Shown here piece after piece: positions 53,101 to 61,765 of a DNA stretch of 64,000 bases; position 1 is the first letter of the stretch, and the number at the start of each line of letters is the position of its first letter. Location: the NCBI RefSeq assembly GCF_002095315.1, contig NZ_MLFN01000004.1, positions 97,659 through 161,658 of the forward strand, written 5' to 3'. This DNA is from Pantoea conspicua (lineage in GTDB: Bacteria; Pseudomonadota; Gammaproteobacteria; Enterobacterales; Enterobacteriaceae). A model generated the notes under the pieces. That model was given only the letters and a program-made list of their open reading frames with translations. It made no database searches and was not told where the DNA came from. Made by a program: the position numbers and the translations under genes.

Positions 53101-55320
53101 ATGAATGCGCACAATCGTCGCTTAACCGGCGCGTTAATAGCCGGTGCGGCTGCCCTGATACTGTTGCCCTGGTACAGCCTGGAGCAGGGCTTTTTCTCGG
53201 GACACTGGCTGGTCTCACTGTGGCGTGATGAGAACAGCGCGCCGGCGCTGTGGCAACTGATGCAGCATGGCTGGCTGGCTATCGCCGTGGCGTTATGGCT
53301 GCTTGCTGCTGCCTGCGTCTTCCTGCCACCGGGGCGCAGCCGCAGCGGTTTACTGTTACTGTTCAGCGCCTGCGGCATTCTGTTCCTGGTGGTGGAAGGC
53401 CATGCCATCGGGTTTAGCGGCTGGAACTGGCTGTGGCTCGAAAATCTCATGGGGCCGCTGGAGCAGGGCCAGCCGGCAATGGGCGCGGGCGCGTTACTGC
53501 TGCTGACGGTATTTCTGCTGATTTTTTCCTTTGCACTGGCCGAACGCGGCGTGCTGAAAGGCGATGCCTTTGTGGTGGCCGCGATTGTGCTGCTGGTGGC
53601 GCTGGTGTCTGCCTTTGTACTTTATCCGGTGCTCAGTCTGTTTGTCGCCTCGGTGCAGGACATTGATGGCAGCTTTAAGCCCTACGGGCTGATCGCCAAT
53701 CTGCAGGACCCGGCTATCTGGAGTGTCGGCTGTGTGACCGGCGGCACCTGCGGCACGGCGTGGCGCACGCTGGGTCTGGCGCTGATGACCGCCAGCGGCT
53801 CCACGCTGCTGGGACTGGCGTTTGCGCTGGCGGCGACCCGTACCTCGCTGCCGTGTAAAAAAGCGCTGCGGATGCTGACCATTCTGCCGATCATTACGCC
53901 GCCGTTCGTTATCGGGCTGGCGCTGATCCTGTTGTTTGGTCGTTCCGGCGTGGTCACCACGTCACTGGCGACGCTGTTTGGCATTGAGCCTGGCCGCTGG
54001 CTGTATGGCATCACCGGGATCTGGCTTGCTCAGGTGTTGTCCTTTACCCCGATTGCGTTTCTGGTGCTGATTGGCGTGGTTGAAGGGGTCAGCCCGTCGC
54101 TGGAAGAGGCGTCTCAGACTCTGCGTGCCAGCCGCTGGCGCACCTTTTCCCGCATCTCTCTGCCGCTGATGGCGCCCGGACTGGCGAACGCCTTTCTGAT
54201 CAGCTTCATCGAAAGCATGGCGGATTTCGGCAACCCGATGGTGCTGGGCGGCAGCCACGGCGTGTTGTCGACCGAAATTTTCTTCTCGGTGGTTGGGGCG
54301 CAGAACGACCCGAGCCGTGCCGCAGTGCTGGCGATGATCCTGCTGGGCTTTACCCTGACGGCGTTTCTGCTGCAGCGGGTCTGGCTGTCAGGGAAAAGTT
54401 TTGCCACCGTGACCGGCAAAGGCGACGGCGGTCGCCATGTGCAGCTGCCACGCCCGGTGCGCTACAGCGTCTATGGCATGGTGATCCCGTGGGGCCTGTT
54501 CACGCTGGTGATTTACGGCATGATCATGATTGGCGGCTTCGTGCAATCGTGGGGCCTGAATAATGCGCTGACGCTGGATCACTATATCCGCGCCTTCAGC
54601 GTCAGCCTGAATCAGGGGCAGCTGGTCTGGAGCGGCGTCGCCTGGAACTCTTTCTGGACCACGCTGGAGATCGCCCTGATCGCCGCGCCGCTCACCGCAG
54701 TGGTGGGGCTGCTGACCGCCTGGCTGATTGTGCGGCAGAAGTTTGCCGGACGGCAGACGTTTGAGTTCATGCTGATGCTGAGTTTTGCCATTCCTGGCAC
54801 CGTAATCGGTGTCAGCTATGTGATGGCTTATAACCTGCCGCCGCTGGAGATCACCGGCACCGCGATGATCCTGATTGCCTGCTTTGTGTTCCGTAACATG
54901 CCGGTCGGCGTGCGTGGCGGCATTGCGGCGATGAGTCAGCTCGATAAAAGTCTGGATGAAGCCTCTCTGACCCTGGGTGCCAACAGCTTCCGGACCTTAC
55001 GTAAAGTGGTGCTGCCGCTGCTCAAACCGGCGATCAGCGCGGCACTGGTTTATGCCTTTGTGCGCGCCATTACCTCCATCAGTGCGGTAATTTTTCTGGT
55101 CAGCGCGCAATACAACATGGCGACCTCTTACATTGTCGGGCTGGTGGAGAATGGTGAGTACGGCGTCGCCATTGCCTATTCGTCGGTGCTGATCGTGGTG
55201 ATGTTAGTCATTATCGGGCTGTTCCAGCTGCTGGTGGGTGAACGCCGCCTGCGCCGTGCCACACAATCTGCGGCCATTGCCGCGCCTGTTCCTACCCTGA
55301 CTCAGGAGAGAGCCGTATGA
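53101..55320 (+). CDS. AfuB-like fused ABC permease
   Basis: This 739-residue inner-membrane protein contains two BPD-transport domains in tandem, each with an ATPase-contact EAA loop: SPSLEEASQTLRASRWRTFS (about 328-347) and DKSLDEASLTLGANSFRTLR (about 616-635). An extra N-terminal hydrophobic segment of about 170 residues precedes them. It forms the channel for solute delivered by the AfuA-like protein. It starts 88 bp after the binding-protein gene and its stop overlaps the ATPase start (ATGA). Fusion of both permease halves is normal for this family. Confidence 0.88.
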   Translation: MNAHNRRLTGALIAGAAALILLPWYSLEQGFFSGHWLVSLWRDENSAPALWQLMQHGWLAIAVALWLLAAACVFLPPGRSRSGLLLLFSACGILFLVVEGHAIGFSGWNWLWLENLMGPLEQGQPAMGAGALLLLTVFLLIFSFALAERGVLKGDAFVVAAIVLLVALVSAFVLYPVLSLFVASVQDIDGSFKPYGLIANLQDPAIWSVGCVTGGTCGTAWRTLGLALMTASGSTLLGLAFALAATRTSLPCKKALRMLTILPIITPPFVIGLALILLFGRSGVVTTSLATLFGIEPGRWLYGITGIWLAQVLSFTPIAFLVLIGVVEGVSPSLEEASQTLRASRWRTFSRISLPLMAPGLANAFLISFIESMADFGNPMVLGGSHGVLSTEIFFSVVGAQNDPSRAAVLAMILLGFTLTAFLLQRVWLSGKSFATVTGKGDGGRHVQLPRPVRYSVYGMVIPWGLFTLVIYGMIMIGGFVQSWGLNNALTLDHYIRAFSVSLNQGQLVWSGVAWNSFWTTLEIALIAAPLTAVVGLLTAWLIVRQKFAGRQTFEFMLMLSFAIPGTVIGVSYVMAYNLPPLEITGTAMILIACFVFRNMPVGVRGGIAAMSQLDKSLDEASLTLGANSFRTLRKVVLPLLKPAISAALVYAFVRAITSISAVIFLVSAQYNMATSYIVGLVENGEYGVAIAYSSVLIVVMLVIIGLFQLLVGERRLRRATQSAAIAAPVPTLTQERAV

Positions 55321-56378
55321 CCCCCATCAATGCTGGATCGGTGGTTTTTGAGCATGTCGCTAAACGCTTTGACGGCTTTACTGCGCTGCCCGACCTGTCG
55401 TTAACCGTGGAGCCAGGCACGCTGGTGACGCTGCTGGGGCCCTCCGGCTGTGGCAAAACCACCACGCTGCGGCTACTGGCCGGGCTGGAGCATCCGACCT
55501 CGGGCCGTATTCTGATCGGCGGTAAAGATGTCACCCATCTGCCCGCCAATGAGCGCGACGTGGCGATGGTGTTTCAGTCCTATGCGCTGTTTCCTCATAT
55601 GAATGCGCTCGACAATATCCTCTATGGGCTGCAGTCGTCGGGAATGAACAAACGCGAGGCGCAGGATCGGGCGCGGGAGGGGCTGAAACTGGTCGGGCTG
55701 GAAAGTCAGGGGCAGCGTCTGCCGTCTGAACTTTCCGGTGGACAGCAGCAGCGTATTGCGGTGGCCCGCGCGCTGGTGCTGGAACCGCAGGTGCTGTTGC
55801 TGGATGAGCCGCTGTCGAATCTGGACGAGCGTTTACGGCGTCGGGTGCGCACGGATATTCGCGATCTTCAGCAGCGGCTGGGGTTTACCGCGGTCTATGT
55901 GACGCACGATCAGGAAGAGGCGCTGGCGGTCTCCGATAAAATCATTGTTATGAAAGAGGGGGATATAGCCCAGCAGGGCGCGCCGGAAACCCTTTATCAT
56001 TCGCCTAATTCGGTGTTTATCGCCGACTTTATGGGCGAGGCTAATATTCTGCCGTGCGACATTGAGCAGGCGGAAGCCGGTGAGGCACTGGTTCGGGTCG
56101 GTAACCAGCGTTTCCGGCTGCGCGATGCCGGGGCCAGAATCGGTAGCGGGCAGCTGGCGGTGCGGCCGCAGTTTATCACCTTGTCCGTCGACGGGCAGGG
56201 TGCGCTGCAGGGTGAAGTAATTCACAGCAGCTGGCTGGGCGACCATATCGAATATGAAGTCACTACCGAGCTGGGATCGCTGTTCATCATCGATCCGCAC
56301 ATGGAGCAGCGCCTGCCGCTTGCCGCCCGGGTCGGCGTTAATTTTAAGCCACAGGGGCTGGCCCTGATTGCCCGCTAA
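55317..56378 (+). CDS. AfuC-like ABC ATPase
   Basis: The 353-residue ATPase has Walker A GPSGCGKT (41-48), Q loop FQSYALFPHM, signature LSGGQQQR, Walker B VLLLDEP, D loop SNLDERLR and switch His in THDQEEA. A C-terminal TOBE-like domain follows from about residue 275. It drives the AfuB-like permease. Its ATG overlaps the permease stop. Downstream, 24 bp away, is an inositol-monophosphatase-like gene, suggesting that the imported solute is a phosphate ester. Confidence 0.88.
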   Translation: MTPINAGSVVFEHVAKRFDGFTALPDLSLTVEPGTLVTLLGPSGCGKTTTLRLLAGLEHPTSGRILIGGKDVTHLPANERDVAMVFQSYALFPHMNALDNILYGLQSSGMNKREAQDRAREGLKLVGLESQGQRLPSELSGGQQQRIAVARALVLEPQVLLLDEPLSNLDERLRRRVRTDIRDLQQRLGFTAVYVTHDQEEALAVSDKIIVMKEGDIAQQGAPETLYHSPNSVFIADFMGEANILPCDIEQAEAGEALVRVGNQRFRLRDAGARIGSGQLAVRPQFITLSVDGQGALQGEVIHSSWLGDHIEYEVTTELGSLFIIDPHMEQRLPLAARVGVNFKPQGLALIAR

Positions 56379-56402
56379 TCTGCTTAACCGCAAGGAGTTA
56401 CC

Positions 56403-57195
56403 ATGGAATTGCATGAAGAAATGCTGTCGCGTCTGGCGCTGGCTGAGGCGGTCGCCCGCGCAGGCGGTGCTACGGCGTTATCCTACTTTTCCCGTCGCGA
56501 CACGCTGGTGGTGGAAACCAAATATGATCTGCAGGATGTGGTGTCGATTGCCGATCGCGACGTGGAGCAGATGATTGCTGCCGCCATCCGTGAGGCATTC
56601 CCTGATGATGGCTTTCTGGGTGAGGAAACGGGCCTGCAGGCAGGCCGGACTGCGTATACCTGGGTGGTCGATCCGATTGATGGTACCAGCCCGTTTCTCA
56701 ACGGAATGCCAAACTGGTGTGTATCGGTTGCCGTGCTGCGGGGCGACATGCCGATTATCGGTGTGATTTATGCCCCGACCTTTGATGAGTGCTATGTGGC
56801 GGCGCTGGGCGAGGGCGCAACGCTAAATGGCCGTCGGTTACAGGTTGATCCGGCACGCACTTTACAGAATCACGTCACAGGCTTTGGTGCTAACAGCTAT
56901 GTCAGCCCACAGCAGGTTGGTGAAATTGTGGCCGCCTTGCTGACGGCGGGTGGTAACTTTATTCGCATCGGCTCGGGCGCCTGATGCTGGCGTGGGTGGC
57001 GGCCGGTCGGGTTGTGGGCTACTACGAACCTTATATGCATGCCTGGGATTGTCTGGCAGGTTACTGTCTGGTGAAAGAGGCGGGCGGCTGGGTGCATCCC
57101 TTTAACATCGAAGGCGATCGCATCATTAAAGGGGCGCAGGTGCTGGCGGTCGCCCTGGTGCTGAAGCGGATCTGCGGCGCATTGCCGCTTTGTGA
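56403..57195 (+). pseudogene. Inositol-monophosphatase-family protein, two one-base frameshifts
   Basis: This is a magnesium-dependent phosphatase of the IMPase superfamily, expected at 264 residues. The metal and catalytic motifs are FLGEETG (Glu pair) and VVDPIDGTSPF (Asp-Pro-x-Asp-Gly-Thr), with the C-terminal MHAWDCLAG Asp. The frame breaks after IRIGSGA; one more C at 56980-56981 gives GALMLAWVAAGRVVGYYEPY. It breaks again near 57153-57155, where one more C gives LAVAPGAEADLRRIAAL and a stop at 57193-57195. As last gene of the Afu-like operon it probably dephosphorylates the imported sugar phosphate. Confidence 0.82.
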
Positions 57196-57199
57196 CGCT

Positions 57200-57241
57200 G
57201 TCACGACGCTAAGGCCATGACAGCCAACTTAGCGTCGTGAC
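57200..57241. terminator. 13-bp perfect inverted repeat between convergent genes
   Basis: GTCACGACGCTAA (57200-57212) and TTAGCGTCGTGAC (57229-57241) form a perfect 13-bp stem with a 16-base loop, between the stops of the phosphatase gene and the convergent acetyltransferase gene. It is probably a bidirectional terminator although no T run follows. Confidence 0.6.
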
Positions 57242-57243
57242 CT

Positions 57244-57678
57244 TTAACCTTTCAGTGTTTTCGTCAGGTAGTGACGTTGCATACCGGTTTGCGGAAAGTC
57301 GGGCAGGGTGATCTGCTGTTGATAACCCTGTTTCAGATAAAACGGCAGCGCCTGAAAACTGAAGGTATCCACCAGCGCCTGCTGACATCCATAAGCTATT
57401 GCCTGCTGTTCTGCTGCCCGCAGTAAGGCACTGCCCAGATCGGTGCCGCGCAGCGTATCGTCCACCCACACATAGTCGATACAGAGCCAGTTCCCCTTAC
57501 GTGAGGCGATCACGCCGCCCCGCAGCGCTCCCTCTGCGTCATGATGAAATACTGCCAGCGGTCCGTGGTTCTCACTGTCAATAAACTGGCGGTTGTAGTT
57601 GCCCAGTCCGGCCAGTAATGCCTGCCGGTCTTTCTCCTCGATCTGCTCCGTCACGGTAAAACCCGCATGTAATCTCAT
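57244..57678 (-). CDS. GNAT-family N-acetyltransferase
   Basis: This 144-residue protein has the GNAT fold: the acetyl-CoA loop [20 protein letters not shown] (about residues 76-95, a variant of R/Q-x-x-G-x-G/A), preceded by WLCIDYVWV, and [10 protein letters not shown] near the C-terminus. The start at 57678 is strongly supported by AGGAGG six bases before the ATG. It is divergent from hipBA and its upstream region carries the HipB operators, so HipB may also control it. The acceptor substrate is unknown. Confidence 0.8.
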   Translation of the reverse strand: MRLHAGFTVTEQIEEKDRQALLAGLGNYNRQFIDSENHGPLAVFHHDAEGALRGGVIASRKGNWLCIDYVWVDDTLRGTDLGSALLRAAEQQAIAYGCQQALVDTFSFQALPFYLKQGYQQQITLPDFPQTGMQRHYLTKTLKG

Positions 57679-57714
57679 GCTTTTCCTCCTGTCAGGCTGC
57701 TTCATGGCGGTGTA

Positions 57715-57816
57715 TATCCCCAATGGGGGATAATAAGGTATTTATCCTCTAAAGGGTATAAAATGATATTTATACCTTATCGGGTATAATATGCGCTTTA
57801 TCCCCTTTCGGGGATA
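57715..57816. promoter_or_regulatory. Four HipB operators with exact 28-bp spacing, and hipBA promoter
   Basis: Sites start at 57715 (TATCC-N8-GGATA), 57743 (TATCC-N8-GTATA), 57771 (TATAC-N8-GTATA) and 57799 (TATCC-N8-GGATA). The known HipB consensus is TATCC-N8-GGATA. Each 18-bp site starts exactly 28 bp after the last. A perfect TATAAT (57785-57790) lies across the third site, so HipB binding would block the promoter. Confidence 0.9.
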
Positions 57817-57865
57817 ATCAGAATGCGCTATGCTGACCTTCTGCTGACCCCGAGGAACAGACCCG

Positions 57866-58114
57866 ATGATATACAGTCCGCTGCAGCTGGCGAACCGGCT
57901 GAAGCTTATCCGCCAGCGCAATGGCTGGACCCAGAGTGAGCTGGCTAAAAAAGTGGGCCTGAAACAGGCGACCATTTCACATTTCGAAAATTCACCGGAC
58001 AACACCTCGCTGGCGACGCTGTTTAAGCTGTTGCAGTCGCTGGAGCTGAGCCTGGAGGTACAGGAGAAAACGGCCGCCGCTGCGCCGCCACTGAATGACG
58101 AGGATGACTGGTAA
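57866..58114 (+). CDS. hipB: HipB antitoxin/repressor
   Basis: HipB neutralises HipA and represses the operon. The 82-residue protein has an Xre helix-turn-helix (LANRLKLIRQRNGWTQSELA, then LKQATISHFENSPDNTS, residues 8-47) and a short C-terminal tail ending DEDDW, close to E. coli HipB's Trp-ending tail. Its stop overlaps the hipA start as TAATG. Four matching operators lie upstream, which supports a functional module. Confidence 0.92.
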   Translation: MIYSPLQLANRLKLIRQRNGWTQSELAKKVGLKQATISHFENSPDNTSLATLFKLLQSLELSLEVQEKTAAAAPPLNDEDDW

Positions 58115-59427
58115 TGCAGAGGCTGATTGCGTGGATGAACGGCGAGCGGGTCGGGGTGCTGACCCGTCAGCGCAATGGCGCGCACGAATTTCAGTATGAC
58201 AAAGCATGGCTGAGCAATCCGCTCGCCAGGCCGCTGTCACTCTCGATGCCGCTGCAGGTTCCTGTCATCACGTCCCACGCGGTAATTAACTTTTTCGACA
58301 ACCTGTTGCCGGATAGCCCGTTGATTCGTGACCGGATTGTGGCGCGCTACCAGATAAAATCCCGCCAGCCGTTTGATCTGTTGCAGGAAGTGGGACGTGA
58401 CAGCGTCGGTGCGACCATGCTGTTGCCGCCCGAGATGCCGCTGCCGCCATTACAGGTGCGTTACGAGCTGCTGGATGAGGCGCGTCTGGAGAGTGTGCTG
58501 TCAGCCTATCAGGCTGACATTCCGCTTGGGATGCTGCGCGAAGAGACCGACTTTCGGATTTCGGTAGCGGGTGCGCAGGAGAAAACGGCGCTGCTGCAGA
58601 CCGAACAGGGCTGGAGCATTCCTGCCGGGGCCACGCCGACGTCGCACATCATTAAACTGCCGATTGGCGAAATTAAGCAGCCGGCGGCGACGCTGGACAT
58701 GCGCGAAAGCGTAGAAAATGAGTATCTCTGTCTGGCGCTGGCCAGAGCGCTGGGGCTTAACGTCCCGCAGGCCACCATTATCCGTGCTGGCGCGATGCGG
58801 GCGCTGGCGGTGGAGCGCTTCGATCGGCGCTGGTCACGCGACAGAACCCGGCTGATACGCCTGCCGCAGGAGGATTTTTGTCAGGCGCTGGGGCTGCCGT
58901 CATCGACGAAATATGAGTCTGACGGCGGGCCGGGTATCGCGGAGATCATGCAGTTGCTAATGGGATCGAGTAATGCGATAGAGGATCGTTATCACTTCAT
59001 GCTGTTCCAGGTGTTTCAGTGGCTGATTGGGGCGACTGACGGCCACGCCAAGAATTTCTCGCTGTTTATTGAGCGCGGCGGCAGCTACCGTCTGACGCCC
59101 TTTTATGACGTGATTTCCGCCTACCCGGTGCTGGGCGGCACCGGCCTGAATAAGCGCGCGCTGAAGCTGGCGATGGGGCTGCGGGCCAGCAAAGGCAAAA
59201 AAAACGGGATCGATAAGATATTCCCGCGTCATTTCTACGCGACGGCAAAAAGCGTCAATTTTGATAGCGGTAGTCTGCAACAGATTTTTGACTTCTTTAT
59301 CCGGGCTTTTCCGCCAGCGGTGATTGCGGTGCGGGATGCGCTGCCTGCAGGATTTCCGCAGCATATCGCCGATGCCATCTTCAGCCACTCGTTGATCATG
59401 CTGGAGCGGTTACGGCAGAAAGATTGA
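58114..59427 (+). CDS. hipA: HipA serine/threonine kinase toxin
   Basis: HipA phosphorylates glutamyl-tRNA synthetase and causes dormancy and persistence in E. coli. The 437-residue protein keeps the key residues at the E. coli numbers: autophosphorylated Ser150 in ISVAGAQEKTAL, catalytic Asp309 and Asn314 in GATDGHAKNFSLF, and the metal-binding Asp332 in FYDVIS. The N-terminal DNLLPDSPLIRDRI segment is also typical. Nothing suggests inactivation. Confidence 0.92.
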   Translation: MQRLIAWMNGERVGVLTRQRNGAHEFQYDKAWLSNPLARPLSLSMPLQVPVITSHAVINFFDNLLPDSPLIRDRIVARYQIKSRQPFDLLQEVGRDSVGATMLLPPEMPLPPLQVRYELLDEARLESVLSAYQADIPLGMLREETDFRISVAGAQEKTALLQTEQGWSIPAGATPTSHIIKLPIGEIKQPAATLDMRESVENEYLCLALARALGLNVPQATIIRAGAMRALAVERFDRRWSRDRTRLIRLPQEDFCQALGLPSSTKYESDGGPGIAEIMQLLMGSSNAIEDRYHFMLFQVFQWLIGATDGHAKNFSLFIERGGSYRLTPFYDVISAYPVLGGTGLNKRALKLAMGLRASKGKKNGIDKIFPRHFYATAKSVNFDSGSLQQIFDFFIRAFPPAVIAVRDALPAGFPQHIADAIFSHSLIMLERLRQKD

Positions 59428-59496
59428 TCGCGGCGGTAACAGGGCGGCCCGGAACCCCATAGACTGATTCTTTTTCCCGTTAGCCTGGAGTCTGTT

Positions 59497-60915
59497 ATGC
59501 ACACCGATTCTGTTACGCACACCGATCGTTACGCCCTGGAATCCATTCCGTCGCCGCCGACCTTTCCTGACGTGGCGAGCCACGTGATGGCGGATGAAAC
59601 CCTGCATCGCCGGCTGGCGGCGATTGTTCAGCGTATGAAACAGCATCAGATTGCGCAGCTGATTATCTACGCCGATAAAGAGCACGGCAGCAACTTTGAG
59701 TATCTGGCGGGCTTTATTCCGCGCTTCGAAGAGGCGCTGCTGGTGATTAATCAGCAGGGCGAGCTGGCCTACATCATGGGCAACGAAAACCTCAAACTGG
59801 TGCCATTTGCCCGTAATCCGGGGCGCAGCCTGCACGCGGCGTTGTTCTCGCTGCCCAATCAGCCGATGAGCGGTGAGCCGTCGCTCTCCCGCTTGCTGGG
59901 TCAGGCAGGAATTGTGCCGGACAGGCGTACCGGGCTGGTGGGCTGGAAGCTGTTTAGCGGTCAGCAGCCCGCAATGTTCGATTTACCACACTTTATCTGT
60001 GCGGCAGCGGCTGAAGCGGCGGGTGGCATGGCACATCTGATGAACGCCACTGGATTGTTTATCTCACCCGATGACGGCGCACGCTGCATTAACAGCGCCG
60101 ATGAAGTGGCATTTTACGAATCGGGCGCGAATCGGGCTTCCACTGCCATGCTGGCGGCACTGGACAGCGTGGCGCCAGGCATCAGCGAGAAGCGCATTGG
60201 CGCGTTGCTTAACCGCGATGGCCAGCCTGGCAACGTGATGACCATTGCTGCCACCGGCGATCGCTTTACGAAAGCGCAGCTTTATCCGTCGGATAAACAG
60301 ATTGCGAAGGGCGATAAGCTGTCGTTAACCGTCGGCTATAAAGGTGGGCTGACCAGCCGTGCCGCCTACGTCGTTAGCCAGGCATCAGAGTTACCCTGTC
60401 ACGTTGCAGACTGGCTGCCCCGGCTGGCGATCCCCTATTACCACGCGGTGGTCAGCTGGCTGGAACAGTTACGCATCGGCATCACCGGTGGCGAACTCTA
60501 TGCGTTAATTGAGGCAGCACTCCCCAAAGCGCAGTATGGCTGGCACCTTAATCCGGGGCATCTGGTGGCGGACGAAGAGTGGCTAAGTTCACCGGTTTCG
60601 CCCGGTTCAGCCATTATTCTGAAGAGTGGCATGCTGTTGCAGATCGATATCATTCCTTCGGTGGCCGGTTACGGTGGCTGCAGTATTGAGGATACCGTCG
60701 GTCTGGCGGATGCGGCACTGCGCGCCCAACTGGCTGCGCAGTTTCCAGCGGTCTGGCAACGGATGATGCAGCGCAAAACTTATCTGTGCGAGGTGTTGCG
60801 GCTGAAGCTCTCCGATGAAGTGATCTTACTCTCAAACACGGTGGGTTATCTGCGGCCATTTTTGCTGGATCAGGACCGGGCGCTGGTGCGACAACCGATC
60901 AGCGACGGGGTTTAA
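59497..60915 (+). CDS. M24-fold (creatinase/aminopeptidase P-like) protein, metal site degenerate
   Basis: The 472-residue protein has an N-terminal creatinase-like domain (about 35-170) and a C-terminal pita-bread domain. The expected five metal ligands are only partly there. The first two Asp positions fall in KLSLTVGYKGG and SRAAYVV and lack Asp. A His is present in NPGHLV, the first Glu is replaced by Asp in LQIDIIP, and the last Glu is kept in SIEDTV. It may be a non-metallo relative or a binding protein. The start has CTGGAG six bases upstream. No role is assigned. Confidence 0.65.
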   Translation: MHTDSVTHTDRYALESIPSPPTFPDVASHVMADETLHRRLAAIVQRMKQHQIAQLIIYADKEHGSNFEYLAGFIPRFEEALLVINQQGELAYIMGNENLKLVPFARNPGRSLHAALFSLPNQPMSGEPSLSRLLGQAGIVPDRRTGLVGWKLFSGQQPAMFDLPHFICAAAAEAAGGMAHLMNATGLFISPDDGARCINSADEVAFYESGANRASTAMLAALDSVAPGISEKRIGALLNRDGQPGNVMTIAATGDRFTKAQLYPSDKQIAKGDKLSLTVGYKGGLTSRAAYVVSQASELPCHVADWLPRLAIPYYHAVVSWLEQLRIGITGGELYALIEAALPKAQYGWHLNPGHLVADEEWLSSPVSPGSAIILKSGMLLQIDIIPSVAGYGGCSIEDTVGLADAALRAQLAAQFPAVWQRMMQRKTYLCEVLRLKLSDEVILLSNTVGYLRPFLLDQDRALVRQPISDGV

Positions 60916-60977
60916 AAAAACGTGGTCGGCTGTTAGGTTAATAGCCTGTTAACCCCGGATAAAGGTCAGGAGCCGTA

Positions 60978-61619
60978 ATGTCCGATATTGTGCATTTCCC
61001 GCTATTTGTTGCTTCCATTTTACTGCTCTGTATTACGCCAGGTCCCGATCTGGCCTATGTAGTGGGACAAAGCGTCGCCAGGGGACGATGTTCCGGTATC
61101 CTGTCAGCCGTCGGGGTTGCACTGGGCAGTTGTACCCATGCCGTGGCCAGTGCGCTGGGGCTGACTGCGCTGATTGCCGCCTCGCCGCTGCTGTTCACGC
61201 TGATCAAGTATCTCGGTGCGGCCTACCTGATCTACCTTGGGGCCAGAATGATTGGGTCAACCTTTATTACATCCGCAGCAGCGGAGATCACGTCGCCGCC
61301 GCGCGCGCAGCCGGGCACCCGCTTACTGCTGCTGCGCGGTTTCATCACTTCAATCACCAATCCCAAAGTGCTGTTGTTTTTTATCGCCTTCTTCCCGCAG
61401 TTTGTGGTGGCTGGAAGTCAGCATCACGCCAGTGCCTTCCTGTTGCTGGGGATGACCTATGCGCTGGTCGGCCTGATGACCGACGTGATGTTTGCGCTGC
61501 TGGCGGGCGGGGCCGCAGGCGTGGTGGCGAACAATAAGAGGTTACAGAAAGTGCTGGATCGGCTGGTCGGAGCCACTTTTATCGGCCTTGGGATCCGTCT
61601 GGCACTGACCCGTCGCTGA
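60978..61619 (+). CDS. LysE/RhtB-family amino acid exporter
   Basis: This 213-residue inner-membrane protein has about six helices and the family N-terminus LLLCITPGPDLAYVVGQSVA (residues 16-35), followed by RGRCSGILSAVGVALGS and the central FITSITNPKVLLFFIAFFPQ. Members export amino acids or homoserine lactones. It starts at ATG 60978 behind AGGAG. The exported compound is not evident from context. Confidence 0.87.
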   Translation: MSDIVHFPLFVASILLLCITPGPDLAYVVGQSVARGRCSGILSAVGVALGSCTHAVASALGLTALIAASPLLFTLIKYLGAAYLIYLGARMIGSTFITSAAAEITSPPRAQPGTRLLLLRGFITSITNPKVLLFFIAFFPQFVVAGSQHHASAFLLLGMTYALVGLMTDVMFALLAGGAAGVVANNKRLQKVLDRLVGATFIGLGIRLALTRR

Positions 61620-61765
61620 GTCGAATCGGGTGCAGCCGGCCCGGTCAGCCGCAGCCTGAACCGGCCAGGGAAGGCCGGTAATAATTTGTATAATTTAACT
61701 GAGAGTAAAAGCAGCACGCTTCTGTCAGGATACGCGCCACAGACGTATTTCGGTCCTCTCACTCG

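Noticed and set aside
60932..60956. GGTTAATAGCCTGTTAACC as a terminator after the M24-like gene
   Set aside because: The stem is only six weak base pairs and no T run follows.
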